Below, in pieces: positions 1-13,133 of a stretch of DNA of 64,000 nt. The notes beneath the pieces were generated by a model. That model searched no databases. It was not told the origin of the DNA and saw only the letters and a list, made by a program, of their open reading frames with translations. Source of the DNA: Oopsacas minuta (lineage: Eukaryota; Porifera; Hexactinellida; Lyssacinosida; Leucopsacidae); contig JAKMXF010000304.1 of NCBI GenBank assembly GCA_024704765.1, forward strand, positions 173,834 through 237,833, read 5' to 3'. Each line of letters opens with the position of its first letter. Position 1 is the stretch's first letter. Position numbers and translations under genes: made by a program.

Positions 1-426
1 CATCACCATAGAGTCCGAGAAACTCTGTGATATTGGTACAGGTAGATCACTACAACGAGGGTCGAATAGCAGATTCTAAATTTGGGTAATTCAGTAGGTG
101 CCTGTCACTCTTTTTGCAGCCCATAACCTTTACCATGCAGAAATAACAATCATCGAAATGATTTTTTGATTCTCTCCACATCATAGTTTTTCTGAAAGGA
201 AGGTGTTTCTCTTTACCCTTACTCCAAGACCTCAATAATTCTACACAAGATTTACAGACCTTATGAGATGCCCAACTTTGTCTTGGTCGCCCAGCTTAAC
301 TTTGACATACGCATGGTAAGCTCTATTCACAAATTCAGTAATATTCTGCATCTGAGGTTTCGGAGTATCGAAACCACAAATATAACAAAAAATGTCTGGA
401 GAATTGAAACACTTTCTTTTCGACAT
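1..426 (-). pseudogene. CYICG-type cysteine-rich family gene, partial, frameshifted
   Basis: Read on the minus strand from an ATG at 426, the product begins MSKRKC and carries the block FCYICG, then LGDQDK, a CKSC pair, WRESKNH, DCYFCM and YPNLESAIRP. I recognise this order of motifs from a large family of uncharacterised animal proteins that occurs in many copies in invertebrate genomes; its molecular role is unknown to me. The paired cysteines (CYIC, CKSC, CYFC) suggest zinc binding. The frame breaks once just after LGDQDK (near 285) and again near 60 after AIRP; reading on in the other frames restores family-like sequence (WASHKVCKSC, then DLPVPIS). The gene runs off the left edge. A second, diverged member lies at 45454-46003 on the same strand. 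Two indels make this either a pseudogene or a gene with sequencing errors. Confidence 0.6.
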
Positions 427-2103
427 ATCACCATAAAGAATACTAGACTAGTTAAAAACCAATAAGCAAATAAGACTATTTGAATATATATACTATGTAC
501 ATAATGTTATTGTTGTAATATGAAATCATGATGGATCTTTGGCAAAAATCGAAATTTTTCTGAAAATGTAGCTATATTGTTGTGAAAAAACCTGTTCTGA
601 TAAGTAAAACTGAATAGATATTCAGAATCAGCGCATCTAGATTAGTCTAAATCAGTAATCAATATATAAACAACTGCAATATAACATTTCTTGTAGGGCT
701 GTGTTATCATTAAGTATCTTAACTGAAATTTGTGTACAAATATGCTATATCCCTGTACTTCTCTACAGTGCAACAAAAATGCGCAAAATCTTTGTATGGT
801 TACCCATTAGCAGTAAGTATATGTTATGCTTGCCAACTGTCTCGATTGCCACAATCGTTTTTGATTTCCGAAGCAATATATTTAGCGAGATATTGACTTC
901 TAAAACCTAATTGACACACAATGTACACTAACTTCCAGTTTTGTTTATCCAAGTCTAAGAGTCAGTATTGTTGTGAAATATAACGAGGATCCGGATTAAA
1001 TAACCGAGCCAGTTGTACCTATCGACGGCCCTGCCTACACTCTTCCGAAAATTCGGGATGGGGCAAGACCCGACAAACTAGGCACTAAGAAATGGTGACA
1101 CCAAAACTAATCGAGCACACTTAACATATACGTTTGATCATTTTCTCTTCTACTATTATGTAAAATATTGTTCAGTGTTTTAATGCTCTGTCGGTGTATA
1201 TAATGACAAAGGAGGTAGTTGATTTCAAACCATGCTTTTGTATGAATTGAAGGTGAATACATTTCTGTGTTGCTAAGAAAACCTGTTTGGATTTGTTGAA
1301 CTAGAACCCAGAACTATAAATGCTATGGCTCTCAAATTTACTCCAATAGTTTTGTAATAGTCAACTTCATATTCATTAATAATATATTTCATTTGATTTC
1401 ACTTGATATTTGATATATTTTGACATTTCTCATGTATTTTATGACTACCATCTATATAGCAAATGTTTAATATCTCAAAAAGTATTAACAATAAGCAGAT
1501 GAACTATATCATTAGTGTAAAGGAAGTCGACTATTACAATAATACCGGGAACAATTTTAGAGCCATAGCACAGTGGGAAAATAGGTGGAAGTTGAGATAA
1601 TTTGACATCATTGATTATTTGGACCCCATCTTCATTATTTACTAGAAATCTAAACTTTGTGTAAGTGAGTCCTCAACTCATTGAGTTATGGTACATACTT
1701 AAGAGTGTAAAAAATCAATTTTCGGAAATGGTAACTTGTTGTTTCATAATCACTTCCGTGTTATTTTTATATCTTATTTTAGGTATGATTAATAGCTTTG
1801 AACTTTAGTTCATTTTTATTCAAAATCTAGAGTCCCTATTGGAATTATAAGAGTTAGTTTTGATTTTCAAACCTTTCCAAAATATTGCCTGTAAATGAGT
1901 CGAAATATCAGTTTCGGACATGAGCGCGCCTTGCATTCAAGGTCCTCAGACTTATCTTAATCAGTAGTTACTACAAATTTATAGAAGGCTAAACATATTG
2001 CCGTTAATAATATGTTATTTCTAGACTCTCCCAAAGGTGCCCAAAATACAATTATTTGTCTGCAAATCACTTCTAAAAGTTTAGTAAATCGAATTTGAAT
2101 ATA
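427..2103. other. Non-coding stretch
   Basis: AT-rich sequence with only short chance ORFs. The only item noted is an isolated CACAGTG heptamer at 1569-1575 with GGAAGTTG 11 bp further in, discussed as a finding. Confidence 0.5.
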
Positions 2104-2286
2104 CAGTAGAATCTCGTTAATATGAACACGGTTAAGGAGTACCTCTGGATTAGAAGTACAATTTGTACGCTTTATCAGTCCCTTTCGATGCCTTTTCAAT
2201 GTAAATTTTTTCGGACTATACGTACTACGAATATGGAATACGAAATTTGGTAGTCCCCTGGTGTACTTATTAACCAGAGTCTACTG
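2104..2286. mobile_element. Short pogo-type MITE
   Basis: The left end reads CAGTAGAATCTCGTTAATA after a TA dinucleotide. The right end, reverse-complemented, reads CAGTAGACTCTGGTTAATAA. These diverged inverted ends of roughly 25 bp with a CAGTA start are typical of pogo/Tigger-related elements. The right TA is not preserved. At 183 bp there is no coding capacity. Confidence 0.55.
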
Positions 2287-4359
2287 ACGTGTATTTGAAT
2301 AATAAAGGCTAAATATGGATGATTTGGGAGTTATTTGTGTTAGAGTGAATATAGATTAGTTCTATTCATTTCAAAACCCTTTATCAAGCTGGCAATTCAA
2401 AATAGTGTCCTTGTGATCAATCCTGAAACTGTATGAGCACGTTTACAAACGATGAAAGCCAGCTGTATCTGCATTCATTGAAGTATTTTCCTGATGTTCT
2501 ATTAGTTATTTTTGCCTTACCAATACATATTCTAATCTAACATCGTTATGATCTTCTTATAATACGAGAGCGTGAGGATATATCAGTGTAAACTTGGATT
2601 TTTCGAAATGTCACCACATTATTTATTCATTTTGGTAACTAATAGGTTTCCAAAATTCATTTAATATCAAACCACAAACGTTAACCTTGTACGTATCTAT
2701 GAAATCGCAATAACTGAATGAAGGTATAATCGGCCTTAAATTTTGACTTTTCTAACCGATTTCTTTACATCGATTTACTATACCCACAATTCCAAACACT
2801 ATGGTGGTACTTAAATGCCTATTTTCCCTAAAGTGCATGTTTTTTCCCACTTTACATGGCATTCATAGTCTGAGTTATAGCTTAAATAAACGGAAATACA
2901 TTTGCTTAACAATAATGGAATGTGTTCACAATCCATTAAAATCAACCATCGTTTTAAAATATGCTATTTTCCTTTGTCGTTATATGGAACTTTCAGGCAT
3001 TAAAACCACCGAAAACATGGTTTAAATACAGTTTATAGAGCAGAACTTTCGTTATAACAATAGCTCTTGTAAAACCACATCGTAAGAAATCATATTTTAG
3101 ACAATTGAATGTACACTTCGATATCATATATCCCTATATATCATTAGTACATACCTCAGGTCTAGAATATATATTTCTCGAGTTATGTGACCAAAACACA
3201 TTTGTGTTGGCCTTCTTGTTCTTGATATTTTGGCCTTTTTGGAGGTTGTATCGTATTACTTCTCTTAGAATGATAATTTATAATCTGAAGTATAACGGGT
3301 AATATTTCCGCTACTCAGGGGCATAGATCCCGGGGGATCTGGAGATATATCCCTCACTTATAAGCTTGGAGGGGATGCTCTATGTAATCATCTCCCTGCA
3401 TTTTCACTTTTGAGATTTGCCTACATGATTTTTGCTCTTCAATCCTTTGAGTTCCAGCAGATTATCCTCTTGCTATATTCAAATTATAATGTTCTCGAGT
3501 ATAATTTCAAAGATTTGTATCTGCATATAGTGAAAAGTCGAGTGCGTATGCGCATTCAATTTTTTACAGGCCTATCAGAATACTTATAATTTAACAAATT
3601 TTCTATGATTACCTAATATTTGGTCAAGGTTTTTAACTAAGGTTCGAATTCAATAATTAGCCTGTTTTGACTACTTATTGGACTAATTTGGGCTTACAAC
3701 ATTCAGTATAACTCAAATGACAAAGACCAATGCCCGCGCGATGTTATAAAGACATTGAATCGTTTTAGTGATGTAACAGGACAATATGTATGCGTAGTTT
3801 TTACTTGGGCAGCTGGGCTATCAACTATGGGAAATAACTCATTTAAGCACTGTATTAATCAGAACTCACAAGTAATATGGAATATCCTATCTTGTTCTAA
3901 CGGATTAAATGATTCAATTCCAGTTCAGGACCTAGAGGTGACTACAAGTTGGAAGGTAATCTATCACAGATCATTATAAAGTCCTTAATAAGAGTAATTT
4001 CTTGGGTCATACAGAAATCCCTTGGTGGGTAAGTTAGGAAATACGTTCATACCAACAGTCCAGCTTTTCATGAATCAAGTTTTCAAGTTTGAAATCACAT
4101 AACAATAAACGTTTTGTGGATAGGACCCAAAAGTTTTAATTAAGCACTATTTATTTTTAGGAACATTACGTCTTTTGGGGGAAGTTTAACATAAACCCAA
4201 TCTGGTAGCCTGCACATATCCCATATCTGATGGTTACCAAAGGAAATTTTAAAAGGCCAAGTTAGTGCATACAGATGTTGCAATAGCGAACCCACAGCAT
4301 TGCCCGAGATTTAGCAGTCACGTGATAGATTTCCTCAACTTTCACGAGGAAGTGGTCCT
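2287..4359. other. Non-coding stretch
   Basis: Only short ORFs (65-75 codons) without recognisable motifs. A small G-rich segment lies at 3315-3345. No gene seen. Confidence 0.5.
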
Positions 4360-5503
4360 ACATCAAATGTAAATGATTCAATTTTTTCCTCATCTAGAGA
4401 CGAGACGTATTCTGGCAGTGTGGATGATGATGAAAATTACACTAATTGTGATATTTTACCTGAAGATGGGACTTTAATCCAACTCTAATGATGATTTCTT
4501 ACCTGTGCTGACAGGGAATCAAGATAGCAGGACCGATTTTAACCAGCCCATAACACTATTCAGCTCCGGCATCTTCTATCGCTATCCTAAGTGATGGCAT
4601 GTGCCCTACCCTACAAGTAGAATTCCAGGCTATTCAGCCAAGTGTTAAGACCGACGTTTTGAACATTCTTTCAAACCCAAGTGCATTTATCACAGGAATT
4701 TGCATCAACAGTTTCATGGTTGTCCTTATCTTAACGTATTCCTTAGCCAGTTCACTTTTTACACTCTCATATTATTAGGACCTAGTAAAGATGAGCTATC
4801 CTACAACACTTGGATTGCAGGATACAATTTTAGCTAAAGTGAATCTTTTGACTCTATTTCTTCGTAATAACCATCTAAGTTTAGGCATCTCCTTTACAAA
4901 TTATACATATTGTGTTTTATAGAATCGTCAATTTACAAAGGCCCCAAATAAAAGCATCCAGATCCATCACGATGAAAATCTGCATTGGGTCTGCTCAAGA
5001 ATTACGACAGAAGGAATTCTCCTGTATGATTCCTACTACTTAGGTAAAACCACCGAAGAACTTTATATTCAAGTTGCCCTCCTGTATGCACTAATCAATA
5101 TGTGTTGAAAGTCATAGTAGTACCTAGCAACAACAATAACAACAACGAGGGAGCGCAGATTGCGGCATATTTGCAGCTGCTGTTTGTTTGGCGAAAGTGT
5201 CTGGCGAAGATCCAGGAAAGATTAGATTACGTCAGGCTAACATGAGGAAGCATTTGACAATGGCATCGAGTCTGAGTTTGCAACACCATTTCCAACAATA
5301 CGACCAGCCAACGTTAATGCATTTCTTATGGGCACAATATTTATTGAATTCTGGTGTGTATGTAGGCTGCCAGAATTTGCTTTCGAGACATGGTAAAATA
5401 TCCTAAGTGTGAAAGGTGGTTCCACAAGCCTAGTGTAGGCCTACCAGACGACAAGAACACAGTGGCGAAAGTTAATTGTCCTATTTGCCCTTCCACCAGT
5501 TAA
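4360..5503 (+). pseudogene. Ulp1-like cysteine protease plus PHD finger, decayed
   Basis: Pieced together over several frames on the plus strand. After an acidic/serine-rich stretch (SVDDDENYTNCDILPEDGT near 4420-4480) comes a Ulp1/SENP-type C48 protease: HHDENLHWVC near 4965-4995 supplies the catalytic His, LLYDSYY near 5025 the Asp, and ADCGIFAAAVC near 5155-5190 the Cys. It continues with GEDPGKIRLRQANMRKHL. The C-terminus (CVCRLPE, then KCERWFHKP and CPIC near 5365-5500) has the spacing of a C4HC3 PHD finger. There are at least four frameshifts and several stops upstream, so it is not functional. Ulp1 domains, sometimes with PHD fingers, are known passengers of eukaryotic DNA transposons, so a transposon origin is likely. 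No TIRs were found around it. Confidence 0.65.
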
Positions 5504-8067
5504 ATAGCTAATTTTGTATTCACTTATACTATATAGTTATATGTAAGTCATAGGTATGTAGCATATACTTGCTTATTATTCATTCCTACTTATATTGTAG
5601 CCAAATTATATCTAGTGGTTATATAATCTATTCCTTATAAAATTAAAACTCAATGATTTGTTTTGTTTGTCCAATTGGGGGTGGGAATGACGTTTCTATT
5701 CGTTTCTATTTTCATAGAACGACGATGAGGAGGTAGATATCCCAATGTGTATTTCCTAGGATAGTTTCAAGGCAGTCAAACATATTTCTGTAGTTACTAT
5801 TAGTCATACGGTCCAACAATTGTAATACACATAAATACTTAACTAGTTTCCGAGAGTATATAATTCTTTGCCCAAGTTATCCAGCATCTGTTGATTTAGC
5901 AGCTAAAAAGTAACGTGTATTGAAGAATACATTTTCTATCCTCATGTAGCTGATTTGAGTTGATATTCGACATAAAACTGAGAAAAGCTGTTCACAGACT
6001 TGAGAGTTGATCAACTTTACATCTTTTGTTTGGATAGATTTCATTGAGTATGGGCGGCTGCAACCCTGGATTGCACAGCGGAGTATGTCTACTAAAAAGG
6101 TCACGTCCCGGAATAGAGCAGGAACTCTAAATTATACTTCCTGTCAAGCTAATTAAAATAAAATATGCGCAACATGTACATTTGTTAGGTTTTCGTGTCG
6201 TATATATGAACTTCAATACTCAGCAATAGTTCACACATCCTTACCTCATTAAACAAGTTGTATGTAAGTTACAAGCGTCATCATAAATGGTCATTTTGGG
6301 TGGTCTCTTGAAAATGCTTATCAACTTATTATAAACTACTGTAGTAGGTCCTCTTTCTCTTAGGATCTAAAATCCATAGCAGACTTAATGTTTGCATGTC
6401 ATTACCAGCATTCCTGGAGAGAATCTACTATATTCAGGATAGATTTTGGAACATTTACCCGTGATTTCTTCCTTCTCTAGCTCGACATCATAAAGTGGAA
6501 TCCTATATAGATGGAAATCATTGTACAAGATGTTCTCTGAACTTCATGAATTTATCTAATAGTACTTACTTGTAAGTTATCGGCAATGCAGGGCAATAAA
6601 TGAAATATGAGTTATCTGGATTTTCATATTCAACAAGTTGACGTGTTTGCTTTTAAATAAATTGTCTATATTTTTGTTAGAATCGCAGTGAAAAGGGGGA
6701 CAAGTGTTTAGTGAATTGCTATGTGTCCTTCATCATTCTTACTGGATTGAAGTGAATCGAATATTTGTTTCACTGAATTCATCTTGACGTATATTTGCTG
6801 TGGGTCATTTAGGGGAGATGTTCTCCCTTTGATAGCAGGACCAGATATTTTCGCTCTTGTTTAGTAAGTAATGAACATTGAAATATTCTTCATATGACCG
6901 ATGGTGAACTCAGCAAATTAACGGCCTCATTTACTCGGGAGAGTCCTTATGAACCATTCTATGCTCATCAATTTCTACACTGCTGTACGATATATAATTG
7001 AAGAACTCTTGACTACTGATACGATTTAACATTTCATTGAAACTGGCCACTGTTAGCCCGCTTGAACAATAATCCATTAACTTCTTGCATGTCGCAGAGT
7101 TTGAAATAAATATTCGATCGTGCATAGGGACGATGTGGAATTTTGATGGTCGTCTGTAGTATTGGAGATTTTAGGGATATGTTTCAATGTTCCCAATGTT
7201 ATTACATCGAATACAACTACTTCTAGATTATCTTTGCAAATGTGGCAAGTAAAACATGTAATCTAATCGAGATTGACCATCCTCAAGTAGGCGTTCCAGC
7301 TGTGTTTCATAATATGATACTGATAACGTTGTATGTTTCCTCTTCTGTGTAAGACATTATTCTTAGCTCCATAAAAGGTTATAAAATAAACTATTTCGGT
7401 ATCCAAATACTGTAAATTAAGTTTACATTGACGGTTGCGTTATGGGAAACAAAACTATGAAAATAAAAGTTCAGGAAATGAACACCCTGGGACTTTCTTA
7501 TGTCCTTTGTAATAGAAGTAAAGTCTAACCTTAAATATCCATTTAGACAGTTTCTGGAGGAGGTCATAAATTCATTATACTCGTATAGTAGATCGTAATG
7601 TACATAATAACGAATGTTTAGATTGAGCAGAAGTCTGGTATTATCTTCAAAATATGCTTTGCATGTGCATAGCCCTTCACATGTGGAATTGTGAACTTGC
7701 AAAAGTATTACTTCATAATTAAGTACATAAGTACACTACAGTACAATTATAAGATGAGAAATATAATTGCTAGAACCTACCTTCATGTTCAAGCAGTTGA
7801 GAAACTTTCCTAGCAGTATAGATAACAATCCCTTTCATCTCCAATGTCTTATTTTTGTTAATTAACCTGTGTCCATTTTTCACAAAATTCTCTTTCTTGA
7901 ACTAGCATGCTCGATAGATTTAGATCTTCACATTTTTGTTTATATTGATTAACAAAAATCATACGTTCATTATAGGCGATTAGTATAAGGGGAGTAGATA
8001 CAGTTAGATATGTGATTCCTTTCCTCAACCGTTAGTGTGTTTAAATTACATTTGTTTAGGAAAGATT
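5504..8067. other. Non-coding stretch
   Basis: AT-rich sequence; the ORFs here (60-103 codons) show no motifs and look like chance. No gene, RNA or repeat recognised. Confidence 0.5.
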
Positions 8068-8475
8068 TCAGAACAGATGATTTCCAATATTTACTCGAAC
8101 ACGTGTTACGCTGTTTGGGTCGCTTATAGGGCCTAACTCCCAAATCTTTTTTAAATAGCGATGAATGGTGTCTTTTGAGATAGGAGCATACGTTCTGGTA
8201 ATTTGTTTAGCAATACATCGCGTTGACTTGTGTCGTTTTCCAAGAGATTTTGCAATAATGATTTTGGACCGCCTTTTTAGCTTTTTGGACCTTCCAGCCT
8301 CCTTTGTATGTTGGAGGTCTTTTGAAGAATTATACCGTGCCAACCATCTTCGAACTGTTCGGATATCCTTTCCATGTTTGTTTGCTACATAGTTCTGAGT
8401 AGAACCTGCGAGTAACACACCGATACCACGATTTCTAATCTGTAATTTATCTCCATTGACATCCATATTGGGCAA
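8068..8475 (-). pseudogene. Tc1-like transposase, N-terminal fragment
   Basis: A 135-codon open frame on the minus strand; the likely ATG is at 8466 (MDVNGDKLQ). It contains the paired helix-turn-helix DNA-binding region of Tc1 transposases: a first HTH ending in TVRRWLARYN, a basic linker (GRSKKLKRRSK, the GRPR-like hook) and a second HTH with SKDTIHRYLKK. The frame ends before any part of the DDE catalytic domain, so about 60% of the protein is missing. The matching terminal repeat lies just upstream of the gene at 8633-8668, with no partner on the other side. This is a truncated, inactive element. Confidence 0.75.
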
Positions 8476-8632
8476 TGAATCAAGTCGGGTAAAGAGAACA
8501 AAATTTTTTAAAATATTTATAAAATTGCAGCTATAATACTTCGAGTTGAATAACAGTTATATTTCAATCCTTCGATCGCCATAACTAATGTCTATACTGT
8601 TTTAAGGTTCAGTTATTACATATTTTGTGCTA

Positions 8633-8668
8633 TAGCGCAATAGGGCAATAATTTTGAAACACCCTGTA
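8633..8668. repeat. Terminal inverted repeat of the truncated Tc1 element
   Basis: Reverse-complemented, this reads TACAGGGTGTTTCAAAATTA and continues with TTGCCC. It is the outer end, with its TA, expected upstream of the minus-strand transposase at 8068-8475. No matching left end was found before 8068. Confidence 0.6.
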
Positions 8669-10816
8669 GTAATAACAGTAGGGAACCTTTGGAATTCATA
8701 TGTTTGATCTCACCCGAAGTCACTTATACTTGAAACCACTACAATACAACATTCATTTTTATACACACATACATTCCAATTGGCTAGTAATAATTAATAA
8801 TTATGTTTTGTGAATATCTTTACAGACTAAGTAGCTCTGCAAAATACTCGCAAACAGTCTAAATTTTGACTAAATAATTTCATCCCAGTGCCCATACGCA
8901 CTCACTTTTCAATACCTCGAATCTGATATGTTATTCCCTATTTCTACTCTTTGAAATATATGCAAGAATCCGCATAGATGTGTACTTGTAAATATTCTCT
9001 ATCGTAGTTATTAATAATTCGCACTCGCAGAGGCTCTTCGAATAATTGTCACTATTTTTTTTTTAAATTCAGCATTATCATTTTCTTTGATACTACATTT
9101 CAATTTTGTCTCAGCGTATTTAACTATGCATGTTAAATCGAGACGATGGCAAACTGTATATATATAATCTAGATATGTTATACCAATAGGTTCTTTTACA
9201 CTACCAAGTATGAACTATATTATACTATGATCTATTTTCTTAGCTGTTTTTATTATTGTCTTTCGAACTTCTTGATGAGTTCAGAAGATTAATGAATTCA
9301 TTTATGGCGTATTCATATTTGTCATATGTAGAATGGTGTTAGTTATAAATTCTCCTTCCCCCCAGAATAATTACGGATCTACTCCCCTGACGATACTTAT
9401 AGATTGTCATTACTTCACATTTATCAAAATCCCTAATAACTTGAAGGGCATACCTGGGAAGTAAACGAAACCTACTACACACTGAGAACACAATCAAATC
9501 TCTAATGAAATGGTTATACATATTTAAGTCCCTGAAATCTCCCCAAGTGTTGTGTCATAGTACCGATTTCACTTTTCGTGCAGTTTTAGTTGCAGTCTCA
9601 GGTAGTATTTGTTTCTGTCCAAATATATTTTAATTGAATTTCTGCATCTTTTTGTACTAAGTTGAATTTATCACCTTGATTTGTAGAATGGTCAAAGTTG
9701 TAGCAAATTTCTACCAGATATTTTTCTAAATACTGGGTGACAACTAATTCATTCACACTTTGGAGATATATCTCGCCCCCAGTGCTTGTTGCGAAAATGG
9801 TAGCGATTGTTTTCTGCATATGTTATGCTGCGCTTATATTCATTATATTGCTCAAGCCAATGATTAGGTCTGTAATCGTGCATATCTATGTGTTGGAGGA
9901 ATATAATATTAATTATCATCAATGAATTTGTTTGTTATTGAAATGCTTCGCATGATCAATATATCAAAATGAAAATTTCATTATTTGTCACTATGTAACC
10001 TTTTTCAATTGTCACGATTGTATAATATGGGAACAAATAGCACATGGTGGAAATAATGATCAATTATCAACATAACAAGTAGAAATCAAGTGGAAGAGTT
10101 CTATAATTGACATTGTAATGTGTAGGATATAAACCTGAAACCAGAATAGTAATATGTTAAACAATATGAATTCATTACTGGTAAATATTGGAGATTGCCT
10201 AGTACTATTTCAATCGATATGTTATGTATATGAACACTTTAGGTATAAGTTTGCATTAATTTTATTGACTTAGATACTGAACTATAATCATAATTGTAAT
10301 CATTCGAATAGTTATAGTAATAGTAATCGCTTGAAAATACTAAGCGTAATCATAACCTCTTGAATCGTAATCACCTTAGGGTAATCAACCCAAATCTTTG
10401 AGGATACTCAAACCAAATTGCAAATCAAATCAATGTTGAAATATGAATTATATAGCGATCTAAAATGCACATTTCTTCCTATGCGTATATGCATTGTTTG
10501 ATAGGATGTACATTAAACATCACTTCCCAACCTTTGGAGCTTCGTTGAGCAAATTACGCACTAGGACTAGGACAGATTCCAACATTTGATAATTCGTAAG
10601 ACAAATTTTCGAAAAACATGATTCTTCAAATTCCCACATTCTACAATTCGCTCGACAAATCCTAAATATTGTCAGGACATATTCCGAACTTTGAAATACA
10701 AGAATTCAGTTCTCCCGATAACTGTGCTGGGTAAGGGTAATAATTTTGGGTAATTCAATAATAATTTCGGAGCCACTAAGTACTAATTCGTTGTATTCAT
10801 CATTTCTTTCTTTTAG
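8669..10816. other. Non-coding stretch
   Basis: No gene recognised. Around 10266-10395 there is a loose array of TAATC/GTAATC units, an interrupted simple repeat. Confidence 0.45.
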
Positions 10817-11133
10817 TTGGAATTACTGGACTTATCAATTGAAAATTTGCGTTTAGATACTCACAGAGGTTGTAGAATTATTCATGGTGAAATTGAGTTG
10901 CTTAGTAAATTTGTTAATGACATTGGGACGAATCTTATGAATCTACGCAATCAATTCCTAGAGCTTGAACCCAAATTACGAAATATAATGTCACTCGAGT
11001 TGGAAGTAATAGTTAATGAAGAAAAGTTTGTTAACACTGAGGGTTTACGTCTAGAAGAATCCCTTTTCAAATGTCAGCATATGAATAATATTTTGATTGA
11101 TTTGCGGAAGCTTAACAACACTCAAAGTTTTAA
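10817..11133 (+). CDS. Possible host-gene exon, formin FH2-like C-terminal segment
   Basis: This is an open block of 105 codons flanked by good splice signals: a pyrimidine tract ending TTCTTTCTTTTAG just before 10817 and a GTAAGT donor at 11134. The translation (ELLDLSIENLRLD ... LRLEESLFKCQHMNNILIDLRKL) is predicted to be helical. By eye its length and hydrophobic pattern resemble the last helices of an FH2 domain, for example the LSLEDTF-like turn before the final helix. FH2 domains nucleate actin filaments. I found no neighbouring exon that confirms this: continuing through the acceptor before 11182 gives a short reading with no clear match. It could be another coiled-coil protein or a retained fragment. 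Confidence 0.35.
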
Positions 11134-12789
11134 GTAAGTTTTTAATGATACATACATATCTTGTCTCATTCTTCTTTTCAGAAGTGTTTCCTGGACAAAA
11201 CAGGTTCTATATTTTTCATTATCTATTAGCTATAGCACCTCCCAATACATTCCTACTAAGTATTCTACTGTAGTGGCTCAACCAGCCTGCATTGACACTG
11301 TTGAGCGCCTCAGAACATTTATTTCTTTGTTTTGGGTAGTTTCAAAGTCCACTTTTGGACACATTTTGAGGCATAAAATATCAATAATGCCTGTATTAAC
11401 TCGTATTTTAATGCGCTTTCATGATGATAAGTCGTTTGAGTGTTCGCTTGACAATTTTTGTGATATCTTTTCTCTAGCGATCGAGAAATCTTTCAGAAAT
11501 GTGGCAACATTCCATTCTCAAATGTCCCAGCCCATCTACTTACCCTTGTTCGTCGCTACTAGTCTATCTTAATCTTTTTCGTTCTACAAATATTGACCTT
11601 TTATACGGCCTTATAATATCATTTGCTTTGTAGTTCCTTGCGCTCTGCTTATTTTCTTTATGTTTTTCACATCTTTCTTACATATACATGATATTATCGT
11701 CTTTCTCATGAAACTATGGGAATTAGGCTAATGTCCCGACAATCTTTATCAAAAACTTAATTATTCCTACCCCAGTTGAATATAATTATGCTTTTTCTGT
11801 GAAATCCGGCTAAATTTGTGCCTATGTATCGTTAGAATGAAAATCCCAATTTTTGTCCTGGATAATTAGCCTAAGTGTTAATTTTAATTTTGATTGTTCG
11901 ATTCCTATACGCTAGCTACAGAAATATATATCTCGTTCGTAAGGGGGTTGTCCAATTTCTATACATTTGTTTACCCTGTGCATTTTACAAGAACACACAA
12001 GCGACCGTTTGTTATAATGCACCTACAGTTTCATTTTACCGAAATTGGATAATCCTCTATTAGAACGAGATATACACTCCCTCGTCCGATTAACTCTTCG
12101 CAAAGATATCGTTGCCACTTTAGTTTCATAAACTGAAAATAAATTCATAAATTTCTTCATTAGAATGAGAAAAGGCAATTGTTCTTTCTTTTCTGACATA
12201 TCCAAGTAATATTCAACATATTATCCCAATGCAACATTCGTGTCACCAGTTGTAGGGGGTTACAATACTTCTGGCTAGGCAGTCAATTTATGTCGCTAGA
12301 CATGCTGCGTATTTACTAGACTAACAAAATTATTCCAATATGAATCACTTAGGATATATTACATAGACTAATGGCGTGATATATTTATGGACGATTTTTA
12401 ATGCTTGTTTAGGGATTTTCTCTCACAAAACACACGATGACAATATGTATCTGTAAGAAATATGTGACATAAAATATTACTAGACTTGATGGTCGAACTG
12501 GCCAATCGTAATATAAGTCCATTTAAATCCCGCGAGTCTCTGATCAAAGATATCCATGTAAAATTCATTTACTTTTGAACTTTGGCTCCAAATGTGTCCA
12601 AAGTGCACTTCTAAGTTGTAAATAATTAACATGTCGTACTTCAGTGAGTTGATCATGTACTTGTACTCTTCCCACTCCAAGAGCCATCTTGTGAAATGTT
12701 TCATAGGTTCTTCTGACTCCGGATCAATGTTAGCGAGTTATTGGGTGACCAATAGGTTCTGCTCCATAATTTATAACTTACCATAATGA
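11134..12789. other. Mostly non-coding, with one ORF of unclear status
   Basis: An open frame runs from the acceptor-like site at 11182 to 11572 (about 130 codons). It lacks recognisable motifs and I do not claim it as a gene. A MITE lies at 11927-12074. The remainder shows nothing. Confidence 0.4.
11927..12074. mobile_element. Short hairpin MITE
   Basis: Inverted ends: TATATCTCGTTC on the left and GAACGAGATATA on the right. The homology continues inward (GTCCAATTTC against GAAATTGGAT). About 148 bp, with imperfect arms of roughly 35 bp and no coding capacity. The ends resemble pogo/mariner-type MITEs. Confidence 0.5.
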
Positions 12790-13098
12790 AGAATTCCAAC
12801 AAAATGGCGCACCTGCTCATGCTTCGAATGTCTCCCAAAGTTGGTCTCACCAAAATGTTCCAGATTTCATTTCAAAGGAGGAATGCCCCCCCCATCAAGT
12901 CCACATTTGAATCCAATGGACTGTTCAATCTGATCCATCTTGAAAACGAATGCCTGCGCTAAGTCCGAGAGAGTATCGAACCTTTAAAGAAATCTTTGCT
13001 TCTTGAGTGGGCCCAAATTCCACAGGATACCCTACGAGCCGCTGTTAAGGCTTTCCCCCACGGTTCAAGAAGGTAGTCGATACAATGGCTGTTATTAG
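12790..13098 (+). pseudogene. Tc1-like transposase, C-terminal relic
   Basis: Plus-strand translation gives FQQNGAPAHASNVSQSW, then SPHLNPMDCSI and KTNACAK. These match the second catalytic Asp region (QQDGAPAH) and the SPDLNPMDYSIW block of a Tc1-type transposase. The aspartate of QQDGAP is replaced by Asn, and stop codons interrupt the remainder, so it is an inactive fragment. No N-terminal half or TIR was found. It directly precedes the dispersed repeat at 13134-13700. Confidence 0.65.
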
Positions 13099-13133
13099 CA
13101 AATATGAAAAACTACTTCATCTTTGCAATCGTG

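Noticed and set aside
11182-11572. Open frame of about 130 codons after a splice-acceptor-like site
   Set aside because: It does not continue the frame of the exon at 10817-11133 through that acceptor, and its translation shows no recognisable motif.
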